NCBI GenBank assembly: GCA_947630385.1 | Contig: CANRHG010000121.1 | Coordinates: 1-5,902 of the forward strand | Direction of reading: 5' to 3' | Length of the DNA: 5,902 bases | Origin: an uncultured Eubacteriaceae bacterium | GTDB taxonomy: Bacteria; Bacillota; Clostridia; Eubacteriales; Eubacteriaceae | In this document: positions 1 to 5,141 of the stretch, piece by piece | Numbering within the stretch: the stretch's first letter is position 1 | Layout: every line of letters begins with the position of its first letter | Made by a program: the position numbers and the translations under genes | Notes under the pieces: generated by a model | Database searches by the model: none | The model's input: only the letters and a program-made list of their open reading frames with translations | Told to the model about the DNA's origin: nothing

Positions 1-15
1 CCAAAAGGAGGCAGG

Positions 16-75
16 ATGAATCCGGAATCAGTAGATAGACATTTTAGACTATTTATAACAACGGTAATCTTTTAA
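16..75 (+). CDS. possible 19-residue leader peptide or remnant 5' end of a lost gene
   Basis: A short frame begins at ATG 16 and ends at TAA 73-75 (MNPESVDRHFRLFITTVIF). What makes it worth listing is a near-perfect Shine-Dalgarno AGGAGG at 6-11, four nucleotides before the ATG. I do not recognise the peptide, and it has no obvious signal peptide or domain. It ends before the candidate promoter of the ImmA/IrrE gene, so it is probably not a leader on that transcript unless transcription starts further left. It could be a real small protein, the surviving start of a gene cut when the AT-rich module arrived, or chance. The left window edge prevents judging its promoter. Confidence 0.25.
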   Translation: MNPESVDRHFRLFITTVIF

Positions 76-103
76 GGCGTGAATTCAATAAAATGTTGTT
101 ATA
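54..103. promoter_or_regulatory. 9-bp inverted repeat, candidate operator of the toxin-antitoxin-like module
   Basis: TATAACAAC at 54-62 and its exact reverse complement GTTGTTATA at 95-103 form perfect 9-bp arms separated by 32 bp, about three helical turns. The right arm covers the start of the extended -10 element of the downstream gene. XRE-type regulators often bind such symmetric sites to repress their own operon, and the first downstream gene starts with an XRE-like domain. Autoregulation is inferred; both arms are AT-rich, so chance cannot be excluded. Confidence 0.35.
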
Positions 104-105
104 CT
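97..105 (+). promoter_or_regulatory. candidate extended -10 promoter for the ImmA/IrrE-DUF4411 pair
   Basis: TGTTATACT reads as TG-N-TATACT, an extended -10 element five of six bases from TATAAT. No good -35 box lies 16-18 bp upstream, as is usual for extended -10 promoters. Transcription would start near 112, leaving a leader of about 35 nt that includes the Shine-Dalgarno at 129-136. Confidence 0.4.
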
Positions 106-146
106 TAAATTAACTATAGAAAAGCTGAAAGGAGGGAATTTAAACG

Positions 147-1259
147 ATGAACAGAATTGAGTCTTACAATCCAGAAGTATTAAAGTGGGCTAGAAAACGA
201 ACGGGAAAAATTGACACAAAAGAGTTTAGAGATTTAAAGCCAAAAATATTGGAGTGGGAAGAGAAAATAAGTTTTCCAACTTATAAGCAACTAGAGAGAT
301 TATCGGATATTTATAACATTCCAGTAGCTGTCTTCTTTTTTCCTGAACCTCCTGAAGTTGAAACTAAAAGACCTGAGTTTCGAAGTTTGAATAATTTAGA
401 CTTAGATGATTTACCTTATCAACTTAATCGCGTTATTGATAGAGCACCGATCATTCAACAGAATCTAAAAGAATTATTAGAAGATTCAAATAAGGGATCT
501 ATTAAATTTTTAGATAAAGTCAAAGGAAAATCTAGAGGAGATTTAATTGAATTTCTAAGAGAAAAACTAAAGGTTAATATTGATGAACAAGCAAAGCTAA
601 AACCTGACGAACTTTTAAAACGTTTTAGAGAGGCTTTGTTTTCTTTAGGAATTTATGTCTTCAAAAATCCTTTTCACGAAAAAACAGTATCAGGTTTTTG
701 CGTTTACGACGACAATTATCCTGTTATTTTTCTTAATAGCTCTATGTCGAAAACGAGACAGCTTTTTACTCTGTTCCATGAAATTTATCATTTATTGAAT
801 AAGATCAGTAGTATTGATTGCGTCGATTATACGGTTGATAAAAATAATATCGAAAGAGACTGCGATCAGTTTGCGGCTGAGTTTTTAATTCCAGAAGACC
901 GTCTCATTGAAAAAATTAATGATGAATCTTTAGATCTTAAGAAGATTGTAGAGTTAGCAAAGTATTTTTCCGTTAGTTTAGAAGCGATTTTAATTCGCTT
1001 AATAAAGTTAAATTATTTAAATTGGTCTGCTTTTAATAATTATAAAGAACAAATGAGAGCTGACAATTATCCCGATTACAATAAAGGAAAGTCAGGAGGG
1101 AATCCATACTATAATTTGATTTCTTACTTAGGAAATAATTATGTGAATTTAGCTTATGATGCTTACAGGAGCGGAAAAATTGATGAACTGGAATTATGTG
1201 ATTATTTAGGCTTAAAAGCTTCGCAATTAGACAGTTTTGAATCTCATTGGAGAGAATAG
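147..1259 (+). CDS. XRE-ImmA/IrrE-type regulator/Zn metallopeptidase (COG2856-like), antitoxin-side partner
   Basis: This 370-residue protein has the architecture of the XRE-ImmA/IrrE family. Residues about 8-68 form a divergent helix-turn-helix ending in the typical stretch YNIPVAVFFFPEPP. Residues about 155-250 form the gluzincin-like peptidase with HEIYH at 211-215 (H211 and H215 bind zinc, E212 is catalytic), followed by ERDCDQFAAEFLIP at 236-249, which supplies the acidic third ligand. The family consensus there is E-x-E-A-N; here it reads E-R-D-C-D. VSLEAILIRL at 276-285 and a C-terminal helical region complete the usual length. Known relatives cleave or control a partner regulator, and fused forms pair with toxins such as DUF4411. 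The start is ATG 147, with AAGGAGGG at 129-136, ten nucleotides upstream. The gene is much more AT-rich than the genes to the right. It probably represses its own operon and counteracts the next gene; that role is inferred from family context. Confidence 0.85.
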   Translation: MNRIESYNPEVLKWARKRTGKIDTKEFRDLKPKILEWEEKISFPTYKQLERLSDIYNIPVAVFFFPEPPEVETKRPEFRSLNNLDLDDLPYQLNRVIDRAPIIQQNLKELLEDSNKGSIKFLDKVKGKSRGDLIEFLREKLKVNIDEQAKLKPDELLKRFREALFSLGIYVFKNPFHEKTVSGFCVYDDNYPVIFLNSSMSKTRQLFTLFHEIYHLLNKISSIDCVDYTVDKNNIERDCDQFAAEFLIPEDRLIEKINDESLDLKKIVELAKYFSVSLEAILIRLIKLNYLNWSAFNNYKEQMRADNYPDYNKGKSGGNPYYNLISYLGNNYVNLAYDAYRSGKIDELELCDYLGLKASQLDSFESHWRE

Positions 1260-1766
1260 TTGCAATCAGTGTACATTATCGATACAAATGTTCTTAGAGT
1301 TTGGTTAAATTATTACCTTCTTCCTGGTATTCCTGCTTTTGATAGATTTTGGACTAGGGTGGAAGAAATGATCAAAACTGGTAAAATAATTTTAGTTAGG
1401 GAAGTTTATCGTGAATTAGAACTCCAAATAAGGTAAGAAGACGGTTTAAACTGGTTAAAACAACATAAGCAATTCTTTCTTGAACCGACTAATGAAGAGA
1501 CGGAATTTTTACTGGAAATGTTTTCTCATAAAAAATTTCAAGAAAGCGTAAGACCGAATAATATAAAAGGTAATCGTCCTTCAGCCGATCCATTTATCAT
1601 AGCTAAAGCAAAATCTTTAGGTAAGAATGGGGTAGTAATTACAAGAGAGACTCTCAAAAAGAATTCGGCTCAAATACCAAATATTTGTGCTTATTATGGA
1701 ATTCTATGCGAGGATGATCGGGTAGAATTACTAAAATATCTTTTTGGAGAGGAAGACTTAGATTAA
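1260..1766 (+). pseudogene. DUF4411 PIN-like nuclease (toxin-like), interrupted by an in-frame TAA at codon 59
   Basis: Reading from TTG 1260, directly after the upstream stop codon and five nucleotides behind GGAGAG (1249-1254), gives LQSVYIIDTNVLRVW, a PIN-domain beta-1 with catalytic-type D8. GTG 1269 is an alternative start giving the more typical MYIIDTN beginning, but its spacing is poor. The frame continues through REVYRELE (E48, E52), then meets TAA at 1434-1436. After the stop the same frame carries on with EDGLNWLKQHKQFF, SADPFIIAKAK (D110), VVITRET (E130) and the typical tail IPNICAYYGILC to TAA 1764-1766. The 168-codon length and all landmarks match DUF4411, a PIN-clan family often found next to XRE-ImmA/IrrE genes. 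A single substitution could have produced the stop. ATG 1518 opens the last 82 codons but has no ribosome-binding site and lacks D8, so it is unlikely to make an active enzyme. The gene is therefore called inactivated, unless the stop is a sequencing error. Confidence 0.8.
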
Positions 1767-1840
1767 ACGAGATTTTATTTTTGAAACTTCATGGACATTA
1801 TTATTTACACGAGTACAACAGACATTTAGAAATAATTTAC

Positions 1841-1862
1841 CGTATCAACATCGTATCAATAT
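1841..1862. repeat. two-copy 11-bp tandem repeat
   Basis: CGTATCAACAT at 1841-1851 is followed at once by CGTATCAATAT at 1852-1862, identical at 10 of 11 positions. It lies in the non-coding stretch 1767-1870 between the broken nuclease gene and the shared terminator. I see no gene in this stretch. The period is about one helical turn, which would suit a protein-binding site, but a slippage duplication is equally possible. Confidence 0.5.
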
Positions 1863-1905
1863 AAAAATAAAAGCCGATAAACACACTGTTTTATCGGCTT
1901 GTTTT
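1861..1905. terminator. bidirectional intrinsic terminator between the tRNA genes and the ImmA/DUF4411 module
   Basis: AAGCCGATAAA (1871-1881) pairs perfectly with TTTATCGGCTT (1890-1900), an 11-bp stem with an 8-nt loop. On the - strand the stem is followed by TTATTTTTAT, a good U-tract about 24 nt past the tRNA CCA end. On the + strand it is followed by GTTTTAAT, a weaker tract that would end the ImmA/DUF4411 transcript. One hairpin thus insulates two convergent units. Confidence 0.8.
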
Positions 1906-1923
1906 AATCTTCATAATTATTAA

Positions 1924-2000
1924 TGGTGGACCCTCAGGGACTTGAACCCCGGACCTGCCGGTTATGAGCCGGATGCTCTGACCAACTGAGCTAAGGGTCC
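1924..2000 (-). tRNA. tRNA with CAU anticodon, probably tRNA-Ile2 (AUA-decoding), otherwise elongator tRNA-Met
   Basis: A complete 77-nt cloverleaf with encoded CCA: acceptor GGACCCT/AGGGTCC (7 of 7 pairs), D stem GCTC/GAGC, anticodon loop CTCATAA with CAT at 1966-1964, T loop TTCAAGT, discriminator A. G1-C72 pairs, so it is not initiator tRNA. Acceptor pairs C4-G69 and C5-G68 and the opening GGACC-TTAGCTCAG resemble tRNA-Ile2, whose C34 is turned into lysidine by TilS; elongator Met tRNAs usually lack these pairs. This call is a judgement from sequence features. The base pair 27-43 is T-C, a mismatch at the end of the anticodon stem; the other four pairs are G-C. It lies five nucleotides after tRNA-Pro on the same transcript. 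Confidence 0.92.
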
Positions 2001-2005
2001 AAAAA

Positions 2006-2082
2006 TGGTCGAGGCGAAAGGATTTGAACCTTCGGCCCCATGGTCCCAAACCATGTGCGCTACCAAACTGCGCTACGCCTCG
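2006..2082 (-). tRNA. tRNA-Pro (UGG anticodon)
   Basis: A complete 77-nt cloverleaf with encoded CCA (TGG at 2006-2008 on the + strand). The acceptor CGAGGCG/CGCCTCG pairs fully, the D stem is GCGC/GCGC, the anticodon stem CATGG/CCATG encloses TTTGGGA with TGG at 2048-2046, and the T stem GAAGG/CCTTT has one G-T wobble. UGG can read all four proline codons by wobble. It is the first gene of the two-tRNA transcript, its 5' end only about five nucleotides from the expected start of transcription. Confidence 0.96.
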
Positions 2083-2093
2083 ACGCTCTTTCT

Positions 2094-2122
2094 ATTCTAC
2101 TACTTTCCCGTTAACATGTCAA
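2094..2122 (-). promoter_or_regulatory. sigma-A-type promoter of the tRNA-Pro/tRNA-CAU pair
   Basis: On the - strand, TTGACA (2122-2117) is a perfect -35 box. A 17-bp spacer leads to TAGAAT (2099-2094), five of six bases of the -10 consensus. Transcription would begin near 2087, just before the tRNA 5' end at 2082. A consensus promoter and near-absent leader are what is expected for a stable RNA gene. It sits immediately past the yqeY terminator. Confidence 0.85.
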
Positions 2123-2138
2123 GAAGAAATTTTCAACC

Positions 2139-2172
2139 AAAAAAAGTACTGCAGATTTACTCTACAGTACTT
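2139..2172 (-). terminator. intrinsic terminator of the prmA...yqeY operon, overlapping the yqeY stop
   Basis: On the - strand AAGTACTG (2172-2165) pairs with CAGTACTT (2151-2144). Inside this 8-bp stem, a 1x1 mismatch and three further pairs (2161-2163 with 2153-2155) close a 5-nt loop. The stem runs into T residues at 2143-2139, seven including its own last two. The upstream arm and loop contain the last yqeY codons and its TAA (2159-2157). The stem has modest G-C content, so efficiency is uncertain. Confidence 0.7.
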
Positions 2173-2600
2173 AAAACTTCTTTGACAATGCGACTGACGG
2201 TCTTGCCGTCGGCCCGGGCTCCGACCTGGGGCATGATAGCTTTCATGACTTTTCCCATGTCTTTCTTTCCGGCTCCGGTCGACTCAACCGTTTCAACGAC
2301 CATCTGGCGGATCTCATCGTCACCGAGTTGTTCGGGTAGATAGTCCTTTAGGACTTCAATTTCCTGATTGGTTTGATCGATCAGGTCCTGACGATCGGCT
2401 TTTTTGAAATCTTCGAGCGCGTCTTTACGCTGTTTTAGCTGCTTGGCGATCACGTCAATGATTTCATCGTCGCTCAGCTCTACTTTATTGTCTTTTTCCT
2501 GTTGTAAAATCGCCGCCCTCACCATTGTGATCGTGTCCTTGCGGACTTTTTCTTTATTCTTCATAGCGGACTTTAAATCCGCTAACAATCTTTGTTTCAT
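2157..2600 (-). CDS. yqeY: GatB/YqeY domain protein
   Basis: A 147-residue cytosolic protein matching the YqeY family in full length. The N-terminal half (about 1-90) is helical and charged, with the typical opening MKQRLLADLKSAMKNKEKVRKDTITMVRAA in this style and ELSDDEIIDVIAKQLKQRKDALEDFKKADR. The C-terminal half (about 90-147) has YLPEQL and the family signature GAGKKDMGKVMKAIMPQVGARADGK in outline, resembling the tail domain of GatB, a subunit of the tRNA-dependent amidotransferase. A tRNA-related role is usually proposed, but the function is not settled. Its ATG (2600-2598) overlaps the rpsU TAA by one base (TAATG) with only a weak ribosome-binding site, so translation is probably coupled to rpsU. 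It is the last gene of the operon. Confidence 0.93.
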   Translation of the reverse strand: MKQRLLADLKSAMKNKEKVRKDTITMVRAAILQQEKDNKVELSDDEIIDVIAKQLKQRKDALEDFKKADRQDLIDQTNQEIEVLKDYLPEQLGDDEIRQMVVETVESTGAGKKDMGKVMKAIMPQVGARADGKTVSRIVKEVLSTVE

Positions 2601-2785
2601 TATCTTCTACGCTTCATCTTACGCTTTCTGGCGGCTTCAGACTTTTTCTTACGTTTAACACTGGGCTTTTCGTAGTGTTCACGTTTACGGATTTCACTCA
2701 TGATGCCGGCCATAGCGGTCTTACGTTTGAAACGGCGAAGTGCGCTTTCCAGTGTTTCGTTTTCTTTTACTCGAACTTCTGACAT
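2600..2785 (-). CDS. rpsU: 30S ribosomal protein S21
   Basis: A 61-residue, extremely basic protein. It begins MSEVRVKENETLESALRRFKR and ends in an Arg/Lys-rich tail (RKRKMKRRR), the normal length and shape of bacterial S21 (bS21). S21 binds the 30S platform near the 3' end of 16S rRNA and helps initiation at Shine-Dalgarno sites. The start ATG 2785-2783 has a strong GAAGGGGGTG (2800-2791) five nucleotides upstream. It has its own promoter at about 2837-2865, so it can be made in excess of the upstream modification enzymes. The rpsU-yqeY order is typical of Bacillota. Confidence 0.97.
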   Translation of the reverse strand: MSEVRVKENETLESALRRFKRKTAMAGIMSEIRKREHYEKPSVKRKKKSEAARKRKMKRRR

Positions 2786-2836
2786 GTTTTCACCCCCTTC
2801 AAGCCCTAGATTGCTTAAAAAATAGCGAGCTGAATA

Positions 2837-2865
2837 ATTATATTATAAAAAAGTGGTCTAATCAA
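2837..2865 (-). promoter_or_regulatory. internal promoter for rpsU-yqeY
   Basis: On the - strand TTGATT (2865-2860) and TATAAT (2842-2837) are separated by exactly 17 bp. A second TATAAT at 2847-2842 shares one base with the first but would leave only 12 bp to the -35 box. The -35 box covers the stop codon of the HIT gene (2864-2862). The expected start near 2830 leaves a leader of about 45 nt carrying the strong rpsU ribosome-binding site. No terminator hairpin is visible between the HIT gene and rpsU, so read-through from upstream also seems possible. Confidence 0.75.
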
Positions 2866-3206
2866 CCTGGTGGCCACTGCATGGAACGCCCGCCGAGAAG
2901 GTGAAGATGTAAGTGATCGACGGTTTGGCCGCCTTGTACGCCGGTGTTGATAACGACACGGAATCCGTCGTCATCAAGACCTTGTTCTTTCGCGATCATT
3001 TGAGCCGCGCTTAAGAGTTTGGCAAGAAGCGCGCTTCCTTCTTCAACGTCCATAAGCGATAGATGATGTTCTTTTGGAACGATCACGATGTGCGTCGGGG
3101 CCTGAGGATCGATGTCTTTGAAAGCCAGAACTTCGGAACTTTCAAAAATCTTATCACTCGGAACTTTCCCGTCTATGATTTGACAAAAGATACAATCGTC
3201 GTGCAT
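2862..3206 (-). CDS. HIT-family (HinT-like) purine nucleotide phosphoramidase
   Basis: A 114-residue cytosolic HINT-branch protein. MHDDCIFCQIIDGKVPSDKI carries C5-x-x-C8, which with H39 and a His of the C-terminal motif forms the zinc site found in many bacterial members. DHLHLHLLGGRSMQWPPG at 97-114 is the complete HIT motif; H100 is the expected nucleophile, and the W-P-P-G end is a HINT hallmark. Family members hydrolyse the P-N bond of nucleoside phosphoramidates such as AMP-lysine, including the aminoacyl-adenylates made by tRNA synthetases. I chose ATG 3206 rather than TTG 3209 because AAAGGAG lies five nucleotides upstream of the ATG but only two from the TTG. The ATG overlaps the mtaB TGA by one base (TGATG). 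A HIT gene between mtaB and rpsU is familiar from clostridial genomes. Confidence 0.92.
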   Translation of the reverse strand: MHDDCIFCQIIDGKVPSDKIFESSEVLAFKDIDPQAPTHIVIVPKEHHLSLMDVEEGSALLAKLLSAAQMIAKEQGLDDDGFRVVINTGVQGGQTVDHLHLHLLGGRSMQWPPG

Positions 3207-4462
3207 CAATTCTCCTTTCCGACCAGTTCTGTTTCCACCTGGTCGTTGTTTATACTATTAAGTTTAACACGAACTATCTTTCCGGTGAGATCTTTCTCCG
3301 ACTTCGTATAGACCGGAATATAATTTTTTGTATAACCGTGATAAATTCCGTCTTTTTCGGTTTCAAACAGGACCTCCGCTTCGGTTCCGAGCTGCTTTTC
3401 ATAAAAAGCGAGCCGCGACTTACGTTCGAGGTCTTCGAGTTTTTTGATGCGTTTTCGCACGGTCTCAGGATTTACCTGATCTTTCATCCGGCTGGCTGGC
3501 GTTCCCTCACGTTTTGAGTAAGGAAAAATGTGGATCTTGGAAAAGTCGGCTTTTTCGGCCAATTCCATCGTCTGTAAAAACTCTTCTTCGCTCTCACCGG
3601 GAAAACCGACGATGATGTCGGTCGTGATTCCGGCCAAAGGATAAAACTCACGGATCAGTTTTACTTTTTCAAGGTATTCGTCAGAGCTGTAGTGGCGGTT
3701 CATACGTTTTAAAACGCTGTCCGAGCCGCTTTGAAGGCTTAAGTGAAAGTGCGGACAGAAGATCTTGACTTCTTTTAGACGCTCAAGAAAGTCCCGGGTG
3801 ATCAGTCTGGGCTCAAGCGAAGACAGCCGAAGCCGCTTTAGACCGCTATCTTTTAGGTCTTCAATGAGCTCGATCAAAAGATCGTCCTCCTTTAAGTCCT
3901 TGCCGTAGCTGGCGATGTGGATCCCAGATAAAATGACTTCCTCAAAACCGTTTTCAATTAGAATTTTTATCTCTTCTAGGGCCACTTCTTTTTCTTTTGA
4001 GCGGATATGCCCGCGGGCGTAGGGGACGATGCAATACGTACAAAATTGGTTGCAGCCGTCCTGGATCTTAACAAAAGCCCGGTTTTTGTCTTTGCTAAAG
4101 GTAATGCCTTCACTCTCAAGCCCCGTCCCGTCTAGGATCTCAGGAATTCTCAGACTTTCGTCCGGAGGGATGACCAAATCGACTTCATCGATTTTTTCCA
4201 GTGCCTGTCTGTCCGTTTGGGCGTAACAACCGGTGGCGATGACGACCGCTTCGGGATTGGTCCGTTTGGCCCTACGGAGAATTTGTCTGGACTTTCTGTC
4301 CCCAAGATGGGTGACGGTACAGGTGTTTACGACGTAGACGTCGGCGGGCTCATTAAAGTCTACTTCTTTATATCCGCTAAGTAAGAAACTCTCCCTGATT
4401 CTTTGGGTATCGTAGCTGTTGATCTTACAGCCAAGCGAGTATAGCGCTACCGTTTTATCCAT
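3206..4462 (-). CDS. mtaB: tRNA t6A37 methylthiotransferase MtaB
   Basis: A 418-residue radical-SAM methylthiotransferase that converts t6A37 to ms2t6A37 in ANN-decoding tRNAs such as tRNA-Lys. The N-terminal UPF0004 domain has its three cluster cysteines: C12 in LGCKINSYD, C48 in VVNTCTVT and C79 in ATGCYAQ. The radical-SAM motif C-x3-C-x2-C is C137, C141, C144 (QDGCNQFCTYC), followed by VPYARG. The signature usually read as TGIH is SGIHIASYG at 179-187. LSLQSGSDSVLKRMNR at 241-256 is typical, and a TRAM RNA-binding domain occupies about 351-415. LGCKIN and the operon neighbours favour MtaB over MiaB or RimO. I chose ATG 4462 although the frame opens further up to GTG 4525: the extra 21 residues match nothing in the family and lie inside rsmE. 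The start overlaps the rsmE stop by 8 nt, has no clear ribosome-binding site, and is probably translationally coupled. Confidence 0.95.
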   Translation of the reverse strand: MDKTVALYSLGCKINSYDTQRIRESFLLSGYKEVDFNEPADVYVVNTCTVTHLGDRKSRQILRRAKRTNPEAVVIATGCYAQTDRQALEKIDEVDLVIPPDESLRIPEILDGTGLESEGITFSKDKNRAFVKIQDGCNQFCTYCIVPYARGHIRSKEKEVALEEIKILIENGFEEVILSGIHIASYGKDLKEDDLLIELIEDLKDSGLKRLRLSSLEPRLITRDFLERLKEVKIFCPHFHLSLQSGSDSVLKRMNRHYSSDEYLEKVKLIREFYPLAGITTDIIVGFPGESEEEFLQTMELAEKADFSKIHIFPYSKREGTPASRMKDQVNPETVRKRIKKLEDLERKSRLAFYEKQLGTEAEVLFETEKDGIYHGYTKNYIPVYTKSEKDLTGKIVRVKLNSINNDQVETELVGKEN

Positions 4463-5141
4463 AGACGTACCGGAGCACGGAGAGTACGGAAGGTCCCGCC
4501 GTTTCCGTGCGAAGAATATTTTCACCCAGGCTCACGCTTTGTGCGCCCAGGTCCTTTAATGCCAAAACCTCCTCCTCGCTAAAACCGCCTTCGGGCCCGA
4601 TAAAGACCGCGATGTTTTTCGCGTCCGGACGGCTTTCCAGGACTTCTTTTAGCGGGCGGTTTTCTTTTTCATAGGCTACGAGGATTAGATCTTCTTTTGG
4701 GTTAATTTCGTTTACCGTTTTTATATCACCGATTTGCGGGAGAATCGGGTTTCCACTCTGTTTGGCCGCTTCGAGTATAATTTTTTCTAGCCGTTTAAAA
4801 TCCACCTGCGGACGCTCACAGTATTTCATGACAACCGGCGTGAGCGCGTTTACTCCAAGTTCCGTACATTTTTGGGCGATCGTCTCAAGTTTTTTCTTTT
4901 TCGGGATCCCCTGATATAGGTTTATCTTAACGGGGACTTCCTTCGTCTTGACCCCACCTTCCCGCTCAAGTAGCGTTGTGTCCGCAGTTTCTACGACCCG
5001 GTAGATGCCATAACTGCCGGCGCCGTCGCTGAGTTTTACCTTTTCGCCCGGTCTTATCCGCAGCGATTTTTTCAGGTGGTTGTGGTCGTCCCCACATAGG
5101 CTTACGCTTTCATCTAGACTTTCGACAAAAAAGGTGTTCAT
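4455..5141 (-). CDS. rsmE: 16S rRNA (uracil-1498-N3)-methyltransferase RsmE
   Basis: A 228-residue SPOUT methyltransferase, slightly short for the family (about 240-250). Residues about 1-65 form the PUA-like RNA-binding domain, including HLKKSLRIRPGEKVKLSDG (22-40). The knotted SAM-binding domain follows: QGIPKKKKLETIAQKCTELGV (77-97), EAAKQSGN (124-131; many homologues have R where N131 stands), IGPEGGFSEEE (181-191) and the knot SLGENILRTETAGPSVL (204-220). It methylates U1498 in the 16S decoding region using S-adenosylmethionine. ATG 5141 is preferred to an in-frame start nine codons upstream, because it overlaps the prmA TGA in an ATGA quartet and the extra residues (MERGRGRKT) are only prmA sequence in another frame. 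There is no strong ribosome-binding site, so coupling to prmA is likely. Confidence 0.95.
   Translation of the reverse strand: MNTFFVESLDESVSLCGDDHNHLKKSLRIRPGEKVKLSDGAGSYGIYRVVETADTTLLEREGGVKTKEVPVKINLYQGIPKKKKLETIAQKCTELGVNALTPVVMKYCERPQVDFKRLEKIILEAAKQSGNPILPQIGDIKTVNEINPKEDLILVAYEKENRPLKEVLESRPDAKNIAVFIGPEGGFSEEEVLALKDLGAQSVSLGENILRTETAGPSVLSVLRYVYG

Noticed and set aside
1518..1766. Independent 82-residue gene starting at ATG 1518
   Set aside because: It has no Shine-Dalgarno, and homology to DUF4411 continues in the same frame upstream of the ATG to the TAA at 1434 and beyond. It is the 3' part of the broken gene.
1767..1870. Possible remnant of an integrase or other gene between the nuclease and the terminator
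   Set aside because: Frames of about 45-50 codons exist but lack a start with a ribosome-binding site or any recognisable motif. In AT-rich DNA this is not evidence of a gene.
2005..2343. + strand open frame across the tRNA-Pro gene and the end of yqeY
   Set aside because: It begins inside a tRNA gene and runs antisense to yqeY. The opening VEAKGFEPSAP is the well-known spurious translation of a tRNA complement.
2404..2658. + strand open frame with a hydrophobic, Ser-rich translation
   Set aside because: It is the antisense shadow of yqeY and rpsU, with no ribosome-binding site and no family match that I can see.
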